Source of the DNA: Atrichornis clamosus
Taxonomy: Eukaryota > Chordata > Aves > Passeriformes > Menuridae
Assembly: GCA_013400975.1 (NCBI GenBank)
Contig: WBMZ01003425.1
Span: 496,001-560,000, forward strand
DNA: 64,000 nt
Direction: 5' to 3'
The position numbers and the translations under genes are program-made. Below are positions 1 to 14,110 of the stretch, piece by piece. Numbering within the stretch: the stretch's first letter is position 1; every line of letters starts with the position of its first letter. The notes below the pieces were generated by a model. It was not told the DNA's origin. It worked only from the letters and a program-made list of their open reading frames with translations, and did not search any database.

Positions 1-3000
1 GAGTGTCTGAGTATCTTGGCACAAATGGTGTTCAGATCATGCTGAGGCTCTTCTAGGTATGATTTTTATGAATGTATTTGTAAAAGGATAATGAATTTCA
101 CAAAAAGACCCTCTCCAAATTTATGATTGGCTAGCCAGACTGAAAAATCATAAAATGGAGAGCAATGTCCTGGAGATGGAAGTTGACTACTCAGAATTGA
201 AGATGTAACAAATGAGGGAGGTTCAATCAATAACCAAGACAAGTCAAATAACTTAAGGTTGATACATCAGTAGAAAAGAGAGAGACAATCAATAAACACA
301 GAAAAAGGAGGCAGTGCTGGGGTTTGAACATGAAATATATAGAGAGAGCGCAAAGCAACGTTTCACTTATTACAGCTGGAGAAACAGACCTTGCACTAAT
401 TGAAATGTGACATGATGAGGCCCTAGGGAAATGTTTTAGCTCTTAGCTTTTCAGAGCTATTTTACAGAGAGATTGTAGAAAGTCTGGGCGTAGTCTAACT
501 GTGATGACTTATGCAAAAGTTAAAATGGAAACCTACCTGTGTATTAAGACTAAACAATTAATAGAGGTGTCTTCAGTTGCATTTAATTGAGTGCTCTGAA
601 GGGGAGTTGGAACTGTCTGGGTTTTCAGCCAAAATAGGGCAGATACTGAAAGCACTCTGTACATTGGGATGTGCTTGTCTATTGATAAAAGGTGCCATGC
701 TGTTTATGGACCCACAATGCAATTAACAAAGAAACCTCCTGGTGATAATCAGAAGTTGGAAGATATTTCATTGCCTTCCTTTACTTGAAAAAAATACAGT
801 ATTGTTTTAGTCCTGGATAATAAGCATCTCTTTGTTCAGTCATTTCCTGCATGGACTTTATTAAGGAATAAGTTCTTACCCTATAAAGGAAAAAAACCTC
901 TTTTCCTGTTTACTTCATTTTTACAACTTAGAGTGAAGTTCCTCCATTAACAAAAGCTCAACTTTTTGTCTGACAGGCTGTATAAATAATACACTTATTG
1001 TAAAATATCTGATTGAGACAAGCACATATGTGTGATTCATTTCAGCCTCTTCATTGAAATTAAACAAGGGTAATTGGGGGTTAATCACCCTAAAATTTAT
1101 TCTAGCTGTATTTTCATACAAATGTGAGGGAGAAAGTAAAGGGATAAAGAACAGGGTTCTTCTAAGGGGATTAGTAGGTTCCCTAAAGTACAGATGAGTG
1201 ATTGTGTAAGATGTGAAAAGAGAATCAGGAGTGGACGGAATTGGGACAGATTAAGGGAGAGAGCTTGTGTCTCTGACTTCTCTCTCATTTTCACTGCTGT
1301 TTTGTAAGTGGAAGAGTGAACACAGGGAATAAAATGTCTTTTAGAAATGGGAGACTTCAGAAGCAAAAGATGAAGAGGCTCTGAGTGGAAAAACTTGAAA
1401 AACTGTTCAGAGTTTCTTTGGACATAATTTTTTCAAAGAAAAGCTTCTCCTAACAAAGGCAGCATGTAAAAACTGTTGGAAAAAAAATGACAGAGAGCCT
1501 CTTTTCCCCTGCTCACCCCAGAAAAGAAAATGGATTAAAATGGATTAAAGGAAAATGTAAGTTGAAACACAAAAATATTTTTAAAATAAGACTCCTTGTC
1601 AGAAATATATGGCCATGTAGTGTCTCAGTGGAGTATTCAGGCCTACATCCATTTGAATCTTATTTTAGAAATGAGGTAACCAAAGATCCCCAGGAGAGCT
1701 CCAAGCATTCTGATAGAAGTTTTCACAATTGTATAATATTTCTCAGAATTCTATTTCTCAAGCAGTTTTGAAAACCCTATTTTTATATCTACCTCAGAGG
1801 CAAAAATTATGCTGTGATGGAGTAGTTTGAACTGTATCAGATTATGAATCCAGATAAAACATGACATGATTGCCTCAGCAAGCATTACAGCCACAGACAG
1901 ACCATACCAAACCACCCAGTGGGAGTGTGGGGGCAACCTGCTGTTCTTATAAGACATAAAAGTCTTGACAAGTTTGAGGGAAAAACGTGGTCTGGTATTT
2001 AAGTTGTAAAATTCTCATTCTAGTAGTTAAACAATGTAAAATGTGTTTGAAACCTGATTCACAATCAAAGCTTGGACTTCCTGGCACCTGTAACTATTCA
2101 TTGTATATGCTGTGAGACAGAAGAAATTGCTATCAAAATAAAATATCTATTCTAATAAAAGAAGCATCAAATCAAGAACAAAATCTTCAACTGAAATATG
2201 TTTGTGTATTTTGAAAGCTAGATCTAAACCTTGGGCCTCTGCATGTTTGGTTTTTTTTGGCGCAAACACTCAGAACAGTCAGGTAGTTGTTGCAGCACAA
2301 ATTTAAGAAACAAAACAAGCTCTAGTGGGACTTTTAAATTTGTTCTTTAGATCCTTAGATCTTTACAATGTAAGGATCTGTTTTATCTGTGATCAGATCA
2401 GAACAGATTTCCTCATGCTTCAGGATCTAGCATGTTTATTTGAGGAGTTTATCTGAGAAGTTAAGGATAGTAACTCATACTGAAGAAACAACACAATCAT
2501 AACCTACGAGTCAGTGAGTTATAAAACATACGTCAGTGGAAAAAAAAAATTATGGAAGGAAGTGAAAAAATCAGAGTACACTGCATCACAAATTGAACCA
2601 TGCCAGGTCAACTTTAGAATGTTTCTTTGATGATGGAAAGTGTATGTGATGTGTTTTGTGTCGATTCCGTGATACTCCCTGTTATCAATTGTACTTAATT
2701 CAGTGGAAGCCTATGAATATCACTTCTTTCCTTGCACTTGTGAACATTATCCTGTGTAACAAAGCTGTTTTCATTCACAATACCCACTGTCATTTTCTCA
2801 GGTAGCAATGTATCCTCCACTGAAAGGCCAGATCAGTTATATGGATGATATAAAGTACCTGTCTTGCCCATTATTTTTAATTCAGGGAAAGAAATGTTAC
2901 TTAGGTTAAAAATAAAGCTTTGGATAGATGGAGGATAGAGCACAAAGAGTAACAATAAATTAACTCTTTGCTCACAGTTTAATAGAATATATATTTTCCA

Positions 3001-5849
3001 AAATCAGCTAGAACTTTTGTCTTAAGGGTTAGTGAAGCAGTGACCATGGCCAGCACTCCACAGATGGTGTGATCTAACCTCTTGATGCATACACAGCACA
3101 AAAATGAACATATTTGCCCCCCAGGACCTGGGAAATTTAGCATCTGGATGAGATTGGACGCACCAAGTATGGAATATGAGCTGTTCTGAGAAAGTGTGTC
3201 TGAGGTTCAGAGACTTTGATACTCTCAAAATATAGCAGACTGAGGATTTGACAGCACAAATTAAGAAAAAGCATTTTTAATTGTCATGATGGAATTTTCT
3301 TAGTTTAGGTTTGAACTAGAGACATGCAGTACTATCTGGGATAAATGCTTTGGGGGGTTATATATGTTTTGCTTATACATTGATTCTTTTCATTTTCTTT
3401 TAAGCTGAGTTCAATTTCATTCCCTTGATCTGTGGTTTTATATATAGCCCTTTGTTAGAACTAGCCAGTGAGAACAGTTTTCGCTAAATTTTTGCTTAAT
3501 TAAAATCAATAGAGAGAAGCTATTCATATGTGGCTGTCTTCTATATGCAAATAAGTAATTTCAGAAATACATGGATATGCTCATGTACGGGCAACATAAC
3601 TGTTCTAGATAAACTGAGATTTTATATAGTTCTATGAATGACACAGAAATTGGGAAAATCATGGCCTATGGGGCAGAAATAACTGTAGCAAGAGCGAAAT
3701 AAATGACTAACAGAGCACTCTCCTGATTGCCCTTTTGCTTCACTGAGATATGCGAACATGTGCGGCTTTTACAAAGATTAGAAAATGCAATGTGCAGGGC
3801 TTTGCATGGGAAATTTCTCTGACATTTTGCTGCTTAAGGATCAAATTCTGAAGTAGTTTGTAAAAAGCCTTTTTACCTAAAAAGAAAGTGATAAAATACA
3901 AATAATACAAAATACCATACTTATGTAGATGCTTTAGTATTTGACCTTTGATTATCCCTTCCCTTTAATAAGACAGCTGCTTCTGGTACTATTGATCTCT
4001 AGCATGTGGAACATGTTGTGTGCTTAATGAGGTTGTTAAGCCATGTCAGCTTCTCACCTGTAGCAACACTGCAATACCTCTGGTAGTTACATAATGCCCA
4101 TGACCCTGACAGCTGTGCAATACCCACCAGCCTCTGCTAGAAGTATAAAAACCATCATCATTTTAGACTTCTCCTCAGTGAAGCCAGGTGGGATGAATCC
4201 AGGGTACTGTGTTGAACTGCAGTAGTTTAAACAACACAGTTTGTGTGTGCATGTGTTTTCACAAGTTAAAGTGCATACACGTGTGTATTTACCACTAACC
4301 ACACAAGTGCATTTTTATCAGGCTTAGCCTTGAATTATGGTCAAAACACAGTGTCAATATTAAATCATTTGTTAAAAGTTCCTCAGAGCAACACTGTCAA
4401 AGTTCAAGTCTGGTGCTAAGAGAGCACTCAGAGTGGAATGGAGGTAAAGAAATAAAGACAGCTGAAATACATTTCAGCTTTTGAGCAGACATTAATTTTG
4501 TGTTAATAGAATTAATACAAAGTTCTTTAACTGAGCAGCCGTTAGCTGTGAACTGAGCTAACAACTGCTTCCTGTTAGAGTGGCAGAGCTAATGAGCTGT
4601 TTAAGTATTTTTCTTTGCAGATATCATCAGGGTCAAATATGTCCCTAGAAAGAACATATTACTTAGATTATACTGCTACCATTTTAAAGTTGCACATAAT
4701 TCTCATTCTTTCTTTGCCAACAAGACCTTTAAAAATTCTTACGCTTTTACAAAAATTATACAGAATATTTTCTGAATTTGGTTAGTGCTTTACTAAAAGG
4801 TCAAAATACTTTGGACCAAATTCTCTGCTAGTATAATGTGGTGTAATAAACTTAGGACAAAGGTCACACAGCTCATAATATGGTATTTCCTTATTTTATG
4901 TATTCCTGGAGAACTGTGGGTGCATTTGTGTGGCTCTCACTGCACCCCTGTGAGATAAACCAGAGCTTTACCACTCCAGGGTTCTGTGCTGTACTTTGTG
5001 CTCTTCATCGGCGTGCCCTGCCTGGGTCTGCATCTGTGCCCTGAGAATGGCTCATGTTAACTTAAGTCCCACTCCTGCATTAGAGACAGCCTTTTTTTAA
5101 AGACTAATGGCTCTTCTTTTAGATGTGATGTAAACCATAGTGTCTATCACTAAAATGTCAGCGTTTGCCAGTAGCTAACACTGAAGATGGTAACTGAAAC
5201 ATTAAAGCATTTCTATTACAGAGAATAGGAAGCAGCTGGGATCTATGAAAAAGTTGTGTAAAAATACGTAATTAATAACAGCAGGAAGTATCTAAAAAAC
5301 ACTGTTTCTCAGACATGACATGAAGCATAAGACCAAAAATAAAATTTTGAAGCAAAATCTACATTTCACTACCTGTTATATTCTTTAGTGTTTTATCCAT
5401 TACTTTAAGGTGGAAGTCTTCAGTGACTCGAATTCTACCAGTATATAAACCAATATAACTTCACAGACAGCTTCACTCTTTTCCAGTGTAATAAGGGAAT
5501 TAAGGAAAACCTGTAGCTGCTAAACATCTGAGCCAACACTCTCATATTTTTCATAAGCCCTCTGATTTATCTAAAGTTGAGAAGTCATCTGCAAGGTAGA
5601 TGGATGTTTCTTAATTTTTAATGTCATGTGAGGGAATTTGTGCAACATTTAACTAATTACTTATCCAGGCCCCCCACTCTGGAGAAGTTTTTATTTGAAG
5701 GTTGGGTAGTTTATATAATTGTACAAAACACAAAATACAGTAAGTGCGTACTAGGGGAGTTATTTTGTGGAAATATTTGCCTTTCTGCTGTGCAGCTGTA
5801 AGCATAGTTCCTAGCAGCAGGTGAACTGATGTAATGTGGTTGATTGCAG
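1..5849 (+). other. UNC13C: UNC13C intron (3' part) upstream of exon 1
   Basis: AT-rich DNA without a supportable exon. I looked for the conserved Munc13 segment that precedes exon 1 (a LDFWSKLITLIVSIIEED-like sequence) and did not find it, so the preceding exon lies before the window. The short open frames here have no family resemblance. The acceptor TTGATTGCAG at the right edge is good. Confidence 0.7.
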
Positions 5850-5935
5850 GTTCCCTCAAGAGCTGAACATGGGAAAAATCAGTGCTGAAATCATGTGGAC
5901 TCTCTTTGCCCAGGACATGAAATATGCTCTGGAAG
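5850..5935 (+). CDS. UNC13C: UNC13C exon 1 of window (MUN domain)
   Basis: The 86-nt exon runs from acceptor TTGATTGCAG to donor GGAAG|GTAATT. The first base completes a codon begun in an upstream exon. The frame then reads [20 protein letters not shown] and continues QDMKYALE, matching the Munc13-1 segment [20 protein letters not shown] (recalled). The last base G joins AA of the next exon to give Glu. It was found by scanning for the Munc13 segment that should precede exon 2. It is too short to stand out as an open frame. Confidence 0.93.
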
Positions 5936-8479
5936 GTAATTAGAACAAACTATTAATTACACTAGCAGGTTCACCAAGACTGATTTCCACTGCAAGTAAT
6001 ACCTGACATCAGATTTCTGTGTGTGGTAAGAGCCTTTTGATGTATTTGTTCAAGATGCTTCATAAGCTAGTGAAAAAGAAGTGTTGTAAAGGAATCAAAT
6101 CACTGCACTGTGAATATATGAAGTTATCTGTGGAAGGAGACAAAAGAACTGTAACTTGAAATGCTACTGCTTAGATCTGATAAAAATTTTCACTGTCCAA
6201 AGAGCTAAAAATATGCTTACTAGAGAGCATTGTAGACACTCCAATTTTTCTCACCAGCTGAAAATTGCTAACTTGCCTATAAGGAACATTTATGGAATGA
6301 AATTATGGAGAAAGCACACACTTATAATTAAATCTTTTTGTGTTGAAAAGGTAGGTTGTATTCATTCTACTTCCAACAGAATCAAATGCCATTTCGTTTT
6401 ATCTCCTAAGATACTACTGTGGTTAACCATTGTTAAAAGATACATTTTTTTCTGTATAGCAGGTCATCTCCAACTAATGGTTTAAATACACTCAATAAAA
6501 CATGGTTATTGCAGCAAACCAAGTGAAAATGCCTGCATGAAACTGGCATTGTCTTTAGCCAAGTGTGCTACTAACAACAGAGCAAGTCTGACAGGGGTGA
6601 AAAAAAAAATGAGGTTGGATTTAAACAACAATGCAATTCAAAAGGCATAAAGGATTTAAAACCCCAAATATTTAAAGATTCACTTCTATATTATTTTCTC
6701 CAGAATGTCTAACTTGATAATATCAGTGTGGTGGTGCTTTAATGATATGATAGATTTTTATGATGATAAAGGAAGAGAAAAGATGAGTGACTTAGAATGG
6801 CTATTGATGGGCAAACTAGTTTATTTTTTTAATTATGCTATTTGAATGTAGAACTTCCATACTAAGCACAGCAGAGGAAAAAGATAGCAAGAAAGGAAGG
6901 AAGGGAATTATAGTATGTAGAATGACAACAGAAGCCATGAGACATCTAAAATGTGGGTAGGAGGAGAGATGTTCAAACTAGTGTTTCAAAGTGATGTTCT
7001 GTAGTCGTGTCAGAGTGAATCAAAAGAACAAATTTGAGAAGGGATGCCAGGAGTTCATCCTTTAAGAGTGACTAATGACAGCAAAAGCTTCCAAGGAGTA
7101 AGAAACATGAAGACCAAGTGAAAGCCACTATTTTGGGTTAGAACATATTCCTGGTTCCATCAGTGAAACAACCTTCTATGTGGAGAGGTGTCAGTCAGGA
7201 ACAGCTGCCAGAAAATTCCTGTTCAGCAACTCAGATTACCAAGAATTCCTAATAGTCATAATTGCCATGACTTTATAGCCTTGAATGTGTAGTTATACTG
7301 TGCACATGGACATCCCTGAACACCCCAGAGCTTGTAGTGCTTTAGCCATCAAAATGTAACGTTCTGTACTGCAACAAGATCATTCACAAAACATAACTAA
7401 CTCTATGTTAAGTAGAGCATACTGATCACTCAAAAGACAGCTTCAGATCAAGCCCTGGTTTGTTTCTTGGTTGTAAAAAATAGGACAGGAAGCTCTTTAG
7501 GAAGAGTTAATTATACAATATATGAAGTGTGGATTGTTGGGTTGAATCAGGACTTTAAAACAAATATTAATGTTAATATTAATCCTAATTCTGCAGAGAG
7601 CGATGTAGAAGATTTATTAGGAGGCACTTGACTTTTAATGTCTATTCTAAACCAGTCCCTGAATATGGTCTCATCTCTGTGTTGCTGTGGATACTGCCTT
7701 TCTGAGGAGAGGAAATGCCACTGTTGCCATTAGAAATTCTAAGCCACTCCCAGAATCATTACTGAGAGTTCCTGGGTATAAATAATAATTAAAGGAAATT
7801 GAAATTAGTATAAGTTATTATTTTGAAATTAGAATAAATTATTATAAATGTACACAATTTCACCTTCTATGATTTCATTCCTAAGCAGGAACCTCAATAA
7901 ATCTAGTCACAAAATATAGATCAGTATGCTGTTTCTCTACCCATCTTTGCTGGTTTTTAAGTTATTCATTCTTTCCATATTCTACAAACTGCATTTAACT
8001 CAGTTGTTGATGTCAATAATATTTTTTGCTTTGAATTCTATAAGATTAGAAACAAGCCCTTAAATATGTTCACAGTTGGTCCTCATGGTTTTAATGGAGT
8101 TCATTAAAATGCATTGCATTCTGCTATGCCAGTCTCGCCTTCCAAGTTATTAACATAGGCTACCATCTGTTCATACCTAGTGTCCAGGGCTGTGATTGCA
8201 ATCTTTTCCTAATCCAATTTAATATTAATCTCCTGAAGCAGCATCTTTTGTGTTACAAAGTTGATCCCTTTCTGCATCCAATCAAGAAGCAATGAACTAG
8301 TTCAGCACTGTTTGCAAAAGGATGGCTCATGTGATAAAAAACATTAGATTAGCTCATCCAAGATCCTGTTCCTGGTTTTACCCACTTTATGTATTCCCAA
8401 ATGTATCCAGCCACACCCATCAGCCTCAATTCAGGAAATAAGCAAGAGATCAGTACTGGAGCATCACTTTCCATTCCTC

Positions 8480-8850
8480 TTCTCTTTTTCCTGGGTGCAG
8501 TTCACAGTGGCTGCTCAGGCTCTCTCCTCTCGCTGTACAGCTGGATCCCTCCTGTACCTGCTCTGGGGGTGTGTGGAGCTGCAGCTGGGCAGGATTGCTG
8601 CTCTCCAGCCCTGCCCACCTCCTCTGCAGGACGGCCCAGCAGCCCCCTGAGGGGCACCAGCAGGCACCACACCCTCTGCTTCTCTGCTCCCTTAGCCCTT
8701 GCCAGGACACTGCAGCTGGGAGGCTGCTGCTGTGACGTGGAGAAGAGAGGGGACAGCAGCTTCCACAGCAGTGGCCTTTGGCTAGAGCAGAACAAAGCAG
8801 CCTCGTGTCTCTGTGAGTACCAAGGCAGCATCTTGGCATCGGGGGAACAG
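8480..8850. other. GC-rich intronic patch with overlapping long open frames
   Basis: A sharply GC-richer block sits inside AT-rich intron. It is open on the plus strand (8389-8913, 174 codons) and in two frames on the minus strand. The hypothetical products are rich in Cys, Ser, Pro, Leu and Gly and show no recognisable domain. CpG is scarce, so it is not a CpG island. Open frames on both strands are what GC-rich DNA with few stop trinucleotides produces by chance. It could be an old transposon or LTR fragment or a noncoding RNA exon. I do not call a gene. Confidence 0.3.
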
Positions 8851-11800
8851 CTCTGTTATATATTGTTGTCTGGCATTTTGTTTACACAAGCATCTGATCT
8901 TATAGGATGGTAATATTTTTGTACTGTCTTATCCACTAATTATTCTGTATTCGTGCTACAAACAAATGAGAACAGAGAGAGAATTTCACCAGCAATGCAA
9001 ATGATTTGTTACTGACTTCATATGGTAGGAAATCTTTTCCTTTACAAGTACGAAGATGCAAAGGTTAAAAGATGATGAGAGAGTAATGAGCTGAAATTAG
9101 ACATGCAATTGCAAAGTATCTTTTTTTATTCTTTGTCCTTAGAAATGTTTTTTTCAGATCTTTCAGATCTCTAACTTTTGAATAGGTCAGATCAAATATC
9201 TGAAGTTATCCAGTCTGATAGAAAGAGAACATCCTAATTGCTGTTATTATGATAATCTAATTCTGGTAGTGGCCAGAAGTCATTACCAGACTCAGGCCAG
9301 AAATTAGTCAGCTGCTGTGTAAATACAGCAATAGACTTTCCATCCTGCAGAGCTGAGGTTCTGAAGGCCTTATAAAAACAGGAGAACAAGAAAGTCATTC
9401 CACCATTTTATGTATTTAATATAGGTTTGCTTTTCAAGTTTGCTGTTGTCCTCAGTGCATAAACAGATAGTGTTTTCCTGTTTCTCTGACAGATACTTTT
9501 TTCATGACAGGGTAAGATAAAATGATTTGAAAGAGAAGAGGCAGGTCCCTGAGTTGATGCTGGGCACAGAGACAGCATAGAAAAAAATCAGAAAGGCTAA
9601 TGCTGCCCAGAGAAAGGTCACGCCATTTGGTGGCAGATTTCAAGTTTATTTGCACTCCAAATTTACAACTTGCAAAGTTCCCCTTGAGATAGAATACAGC
9701 CTTGGCTTAGAGGAAGGCTACAAAGTAGATTTGGGGAGGTCAGGCTGAGGTTTTAGAAAGGACAAGAAGGCAACACCCACTAGAATTCAGGGTTTCATCA
9801 CTATCAAAATATGAAACCTTTTTATTTCAGTCAGTCTCATTTCTGCATTGACACTTTTCAACAAATGTGTTCCATGCTCGTCTTCTCAGACACCAGAGGA
9901 ATTTAGAGTCCTATGTGGTCTCATAGGAATTCAGAGACTCTGTAAAGACAAAGACAAGGAGATTACTTTCCTTGTTAAACTTTCCTTTGGCAGATAATAA
10001 GCTAGAATGTTAACATGACTGGAGGAAGAGAGGAGTTAGAAGTGTTCTTTGGTCACCATAAGAGACAAGGATGTCAATAACAGCAGGCACACACTGTGTG
10101 TCCTGAGGGGCTGAGCTCTGTGAGTATGAGAACCCACACCTTTCATGTGCAGAGATCTCCAGGCTTGCCTAAAAAGCACCGTAGCCATTCCAAATGGCAC
10201 TATTTTGTTGGAGTTAATTAGACACAGTAATTAAGACAGATGAAGTGGACAGAACTGTTCCCAGAGGCTAAGTTAATACTTCTACATGGCATCACATTGT
10301 GCTGCAGCAATGTGTCATCTTACTTGGAACTACCTCAGAGACCTCTGGTGTGGCACAACCTTGCACTTGGGGACATGGCCCCCATATCTGTCATTTCCTT
10401 GTTCTCTAACCCTTTTTCTTGGATTTTACATCTTGAACCATAATCAGAGCAATAAGTAATACAGCATTACAACTCTACAGTAATCTTAGTAAGTTAAAGC
10501 TTCTTTATGTGTGAGTGTAGGTGTATTCGTGGTGCCAGATGCTACTGGAAAAAATGTAGTGCATCAGTGAATGCCTGACTTCATTGTTTAGTCTTAAACT
10601 CGTCACTCAATACTAGCAGTGTATATTTTCCCATATATTTAATAATGAAAGCTCTGTCCTTATTTATTCTTTTTTTAACTAGTGAATATGAAACTTGTTC
10701 TTAAACACAATTATTAGCTCTTACTCAGGCAACCACTTATTGTAAAAAATTTGTGTATAAACTTTTCCTGAACATTGCCTAATTGTGAGAAAGGCAACCT
10801 TTTGTTAGTCAACTTGTTGGAGTACCATGCTGGATGGGTTATAAGATGTAAATGGTACTTTAAATGAACCCTAAATTGGTTACTAATTATTTGTAGCTCA
10901 CGTGGCCCTGTGTGTTCCATAGACCAATGAGTTGAAAGGGGAAGTGTTCTGTTCAGCTGGAGGGGCTGTGTATCACCTCTAGCAGCAGGGGTAGGCAGAA
11001 GAATATTTTGCTGCTTCTTTCTTCTTCTTGATGACAGTTCTTTACCACTAAGATGATACCACTTCACTCATCTCACATTTTTACAAAAGTTGTTATATCT
11101 TTTCTCTGAAATAATTTTATGGCTGGGAATAAAACCAACCAACCCACCAAAACAAAACAAAAAAAACCTCTAAGCAAAAATGTGACTGTCCCCACGGACA
11201 GTCCCTTAAAGGACCTTCATTGTTTAGTGCAGTTCTGCATCTGCTGGTTGGGGAGAACTTTCATCCTTTGGTTTGCCTGAGGGGCTTCTTCCCCTTATAT
11301 CTGTCAGAATGGAGCTGTATAAAGCTCACACAGCAGCTGTGGGCTGTAGGTGCTGCACCTCTTTTCAGTGAGCTGATCACCCAGTGGACCCACATTTATT
11401 TTCGACTTACTTCAATTGAGAAAGAGTAACTAATAACAGCTTTCTTAAAATATTTTTATCAACTAGAATAAAACATTGGAGTAAAAGAAAATTAAAAGTA
11501 ACAAGCAACCTGTATGCTACTTTTATTCTTGCCCATTCTTACTAAGACACTTCTTAAAAGCTTTCCTCACACACCAGCTGTTCCTCTCTGTTTTCTTAGG
11601 TTGAAGACTCAGTCTTTTACTTTCAGGACTGTTCCACTTAAGGAAATTCATGAGTGTCTTTTTCTCCTATACATGCTGAGGTAAATTTTCCCTTATGGGC
11701 AAGTGCATTAGTTCTAAACTAAACATTTGATACTGGTTCCAGCACCCTTAGGAGAATAGGATAAATCCATTAAAACTGCTTGTTTCCACATTATCTTTTA

Positions 11801-12214
11801 ATAAGCCTTAAGTGCAATTTGCTGGCTAAGAATTACAGAACACCTCTGTGGTTTTGCCTTTACAGGCAGAGCCAGATACAAGTATAAATACAGGTAATTA
11901 TTGAAGTACAGCTCACATTTCTCTTCCTGCCAGATTCTTCCTGTTTTGTACTTAAGTCTGCTAATTGCTTATAAAATGCAAGCATGCCTATTTGATAAGG
12001 CTTTATGCTCCCTTTGCACACTTGTGACAAGGCAAAGAGCAGAGAATCAGGTTCCTTCATGGAAAGATTATTTTTTTTTAATTAAACAATAAGTAAATAG
12101 ATGAAACCTGTCACAAAAATTACAATGAAGATGCAAAGCTTTACCATTCAGTAAAGTGCTCTCTGTCACCTTTATTCTGTTTTTCCTCCCAGATTCAAGC
12201 ATTATACTACCAAA

Positions 12215-12362
12215 TCATAAAATCATGGAATTATTTGTTTGGAAAAGAACTTAAAGATGATCTAGTTCCAACCCCATATCATGGGCAGGGATGCCACCCA
12301 CTAGACCAGATTGCTTGGGGTCAATTCCAACTTGTCTTGAATACTTCCAGGGATGGGGCATA
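12215..12362 (-). mobile_element. CR1 LINE 3' end fragment
   Basis: The plus strand shows the reverse complement of an avian CR1 3' end: AATCATAAAATCATGGAAT, then a diverged form of the familiar 'ttggaagggaccttaaagatcatctagttccaacccc', then 'catgggcagggatgccacccactagacca' and 'ttccagggatggggca'. It is 5'-truncated, as is usual for CR1, and inserted antisense to UNC13C. It has no coding capacity. Boundaries are approximate. Confidence 0.9.
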
Positions 12363-12589
12363 TATTCTCTTTATTTTGCAATACTAGAGGTTTTAAAAGC
12401 CTAATCAATATAAATTGGACTCCTACAGCAGCATTACTTTCATCTTTTATTACTTTCTGATTATGTGATCACTTTGAATAGATGTTGAATCTTCAGTAGG
12501 AAGTATTTGAAATTTCAATCATATTCTTTAGAACCAGAGCATTTATCATCATCAAAGATCTCCTATCAGAAGAGTATCTCCTATTCTTC

Positions 12590-12640
12590 TTCCATTCATA
12601 ACTTCCATTCTCCTCTTCATTCATAACTTCCATTTTCTTA
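12590..12640. repeat. Imperfect 25-bp tandem duplication
   Basis: The 17-mer CATTCATAACTTCCATT occurs at 12593 and again at 12618, giving a period of 25 bp inside pyrimidine-rich sequence. It is a simple local slippage or duplication product with no sign of function. Confidence 0.8.
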
Positions 12641-13613
12641 CACTTTCCATGGTCAATAAGTCTACAAAGCAAGAATTCCACCAACAGTAAAAGAGCACAA
12701 TTCAGATTAGAACAGTCATAGGAAGCAAGTGCTTATTTCCTTTTCTAATCAATAATAGCCACGGATATCTAAGGACAGACTTTTTCTCTGACTTTTTGTT
12801 CTTTGAATATTATTATCTATTTAGTGTCGTGGTATGTAGATTTCACTCTGATATGATATTGAAGTAGAGTGTATACTGAGGTTAATCTTCTTTGTTTACT
12901 TGCAATCTTGGTATTTTTCTTTGTCTTGGCAGCAAGCAAGGCAAGCTAGTTTATGCATAATCAAGTTGCACATCTTGCATCTTGTATTGCCCTTTTGATG
13001 ATAACCCATCCACTTTTCTGGAACTTTTTTGGAAATATTTGGCTTTGGAAGTAGTGATTAATTTATGATACTAATAGGAGTAATAAGAAGCACAAACAAG
13101 GAGTAGAAAAAGCAACTAAGTAAAATTAAGATATCAAAGTTAATTTGCCTAAAGTAATATGAAACATTTAGGCAATATAACACAGTAGGTTAAAATGGCA
13201 AATGCAATGTTTTGAGTAGAAGACAGGGCAGTTTGCAGCAAGTTCACACATCTCCCATGATATTACATGTTGCATCTCTGAGGAAATATAAAACATTGTT
13301 ATCTGATGCCTTTGAAGTTCCCATGAGACATTTACCTCTCCCGGGAAACCATGTACAGCTCTGCCTTTTCTGACACCATGCGGGTGCCCTGGACTCTCTT
13401 GTGGCTGCTGTGAACGTGAAGCCAAGCAAATGGCCTCTTGCTTGGAGAGTCCTCCTTGAACAGAAAGGGCAATGGCATATCAGCTTTTACAGTGCACTGC
13501 ATTAAGTCAAGGATTGATTAGCCACTTCAACTGAAGACAAGACTAAAAAGAACAGCAAATCCATTTTTCCTCACCATTCAGAATAAGACAGTCTGTCTTC
13601 ATTCCCTGGTCTC

Positions 13614-14110
13614 TGTCACAGAATCACAGAATTGTTCAGGTTGGCAAGGGCCTGTGGAGATCATCCAGTCCCACACCCTTACAAAGGCAGGGTCACCTGG
13701 AGCAGGTGACACAGGCACAGATCCAGGTGGGTTTGGAATGTTTCCAGAGAGGGAGACTCCACACCCTCCTTGGGCAGCCTGTTCCAGGGCTCTGCCACCC
13801 TCAATGTAAAGAAGTTCGTCCTCATAACGAGGTGAAACTTCTCGTGTTTTAGTTTATGGCCATTGCTCCTCATCCTGTGGCTGGGCAGCACCAAAGAGAG
13901 TCTGGCACCTGCCAGTCCCTTTGTCACCTGCCTTCGAGATATTTACATTGAGATCCCCTCGCAGTCTTCTCTTCTTTTCTCCAGACTAAACAGGCCCAGT
14001 TCCCACAGTCTCCCCTCATAAGAGATGCTCCTCATCTGACCTCTCATCATCTTTGTGGCCTCTGCTGGACCCTCTCCAGCAGCTCTTTGACCCTCCCTAG
14101 TAGCTCCTCC
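13614..14110 (-). mobile_element. CR1 LINE fragment with reverse-transcriptase ORF C-terminus
   Basis: This is the largest transposable element seen. On the minus strand it encodes a degraded version of the CR1 ORF2 C-terminal tail: SISYEGRLWELGLFSLEKR near 14000, then NGHKLKHEKFHLVMRTNFFT and LRVAEPWNRLPKEGVESPSL within the minus frame 13679-13927. These match the family's YEERLRELGLFSLEKR, GHKLK and HWNRLP motifs. The 3' end at about 13614 reads TCACAGAATCACAGAATTG on the plus strand, the CR1 tail repeat. The element is 5'-truncated, its frame is broken upstream of 13927, and it lacks the catalytic RT domain, so it is dead. It is antisense to UNC13C. Confidence 0.95.
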
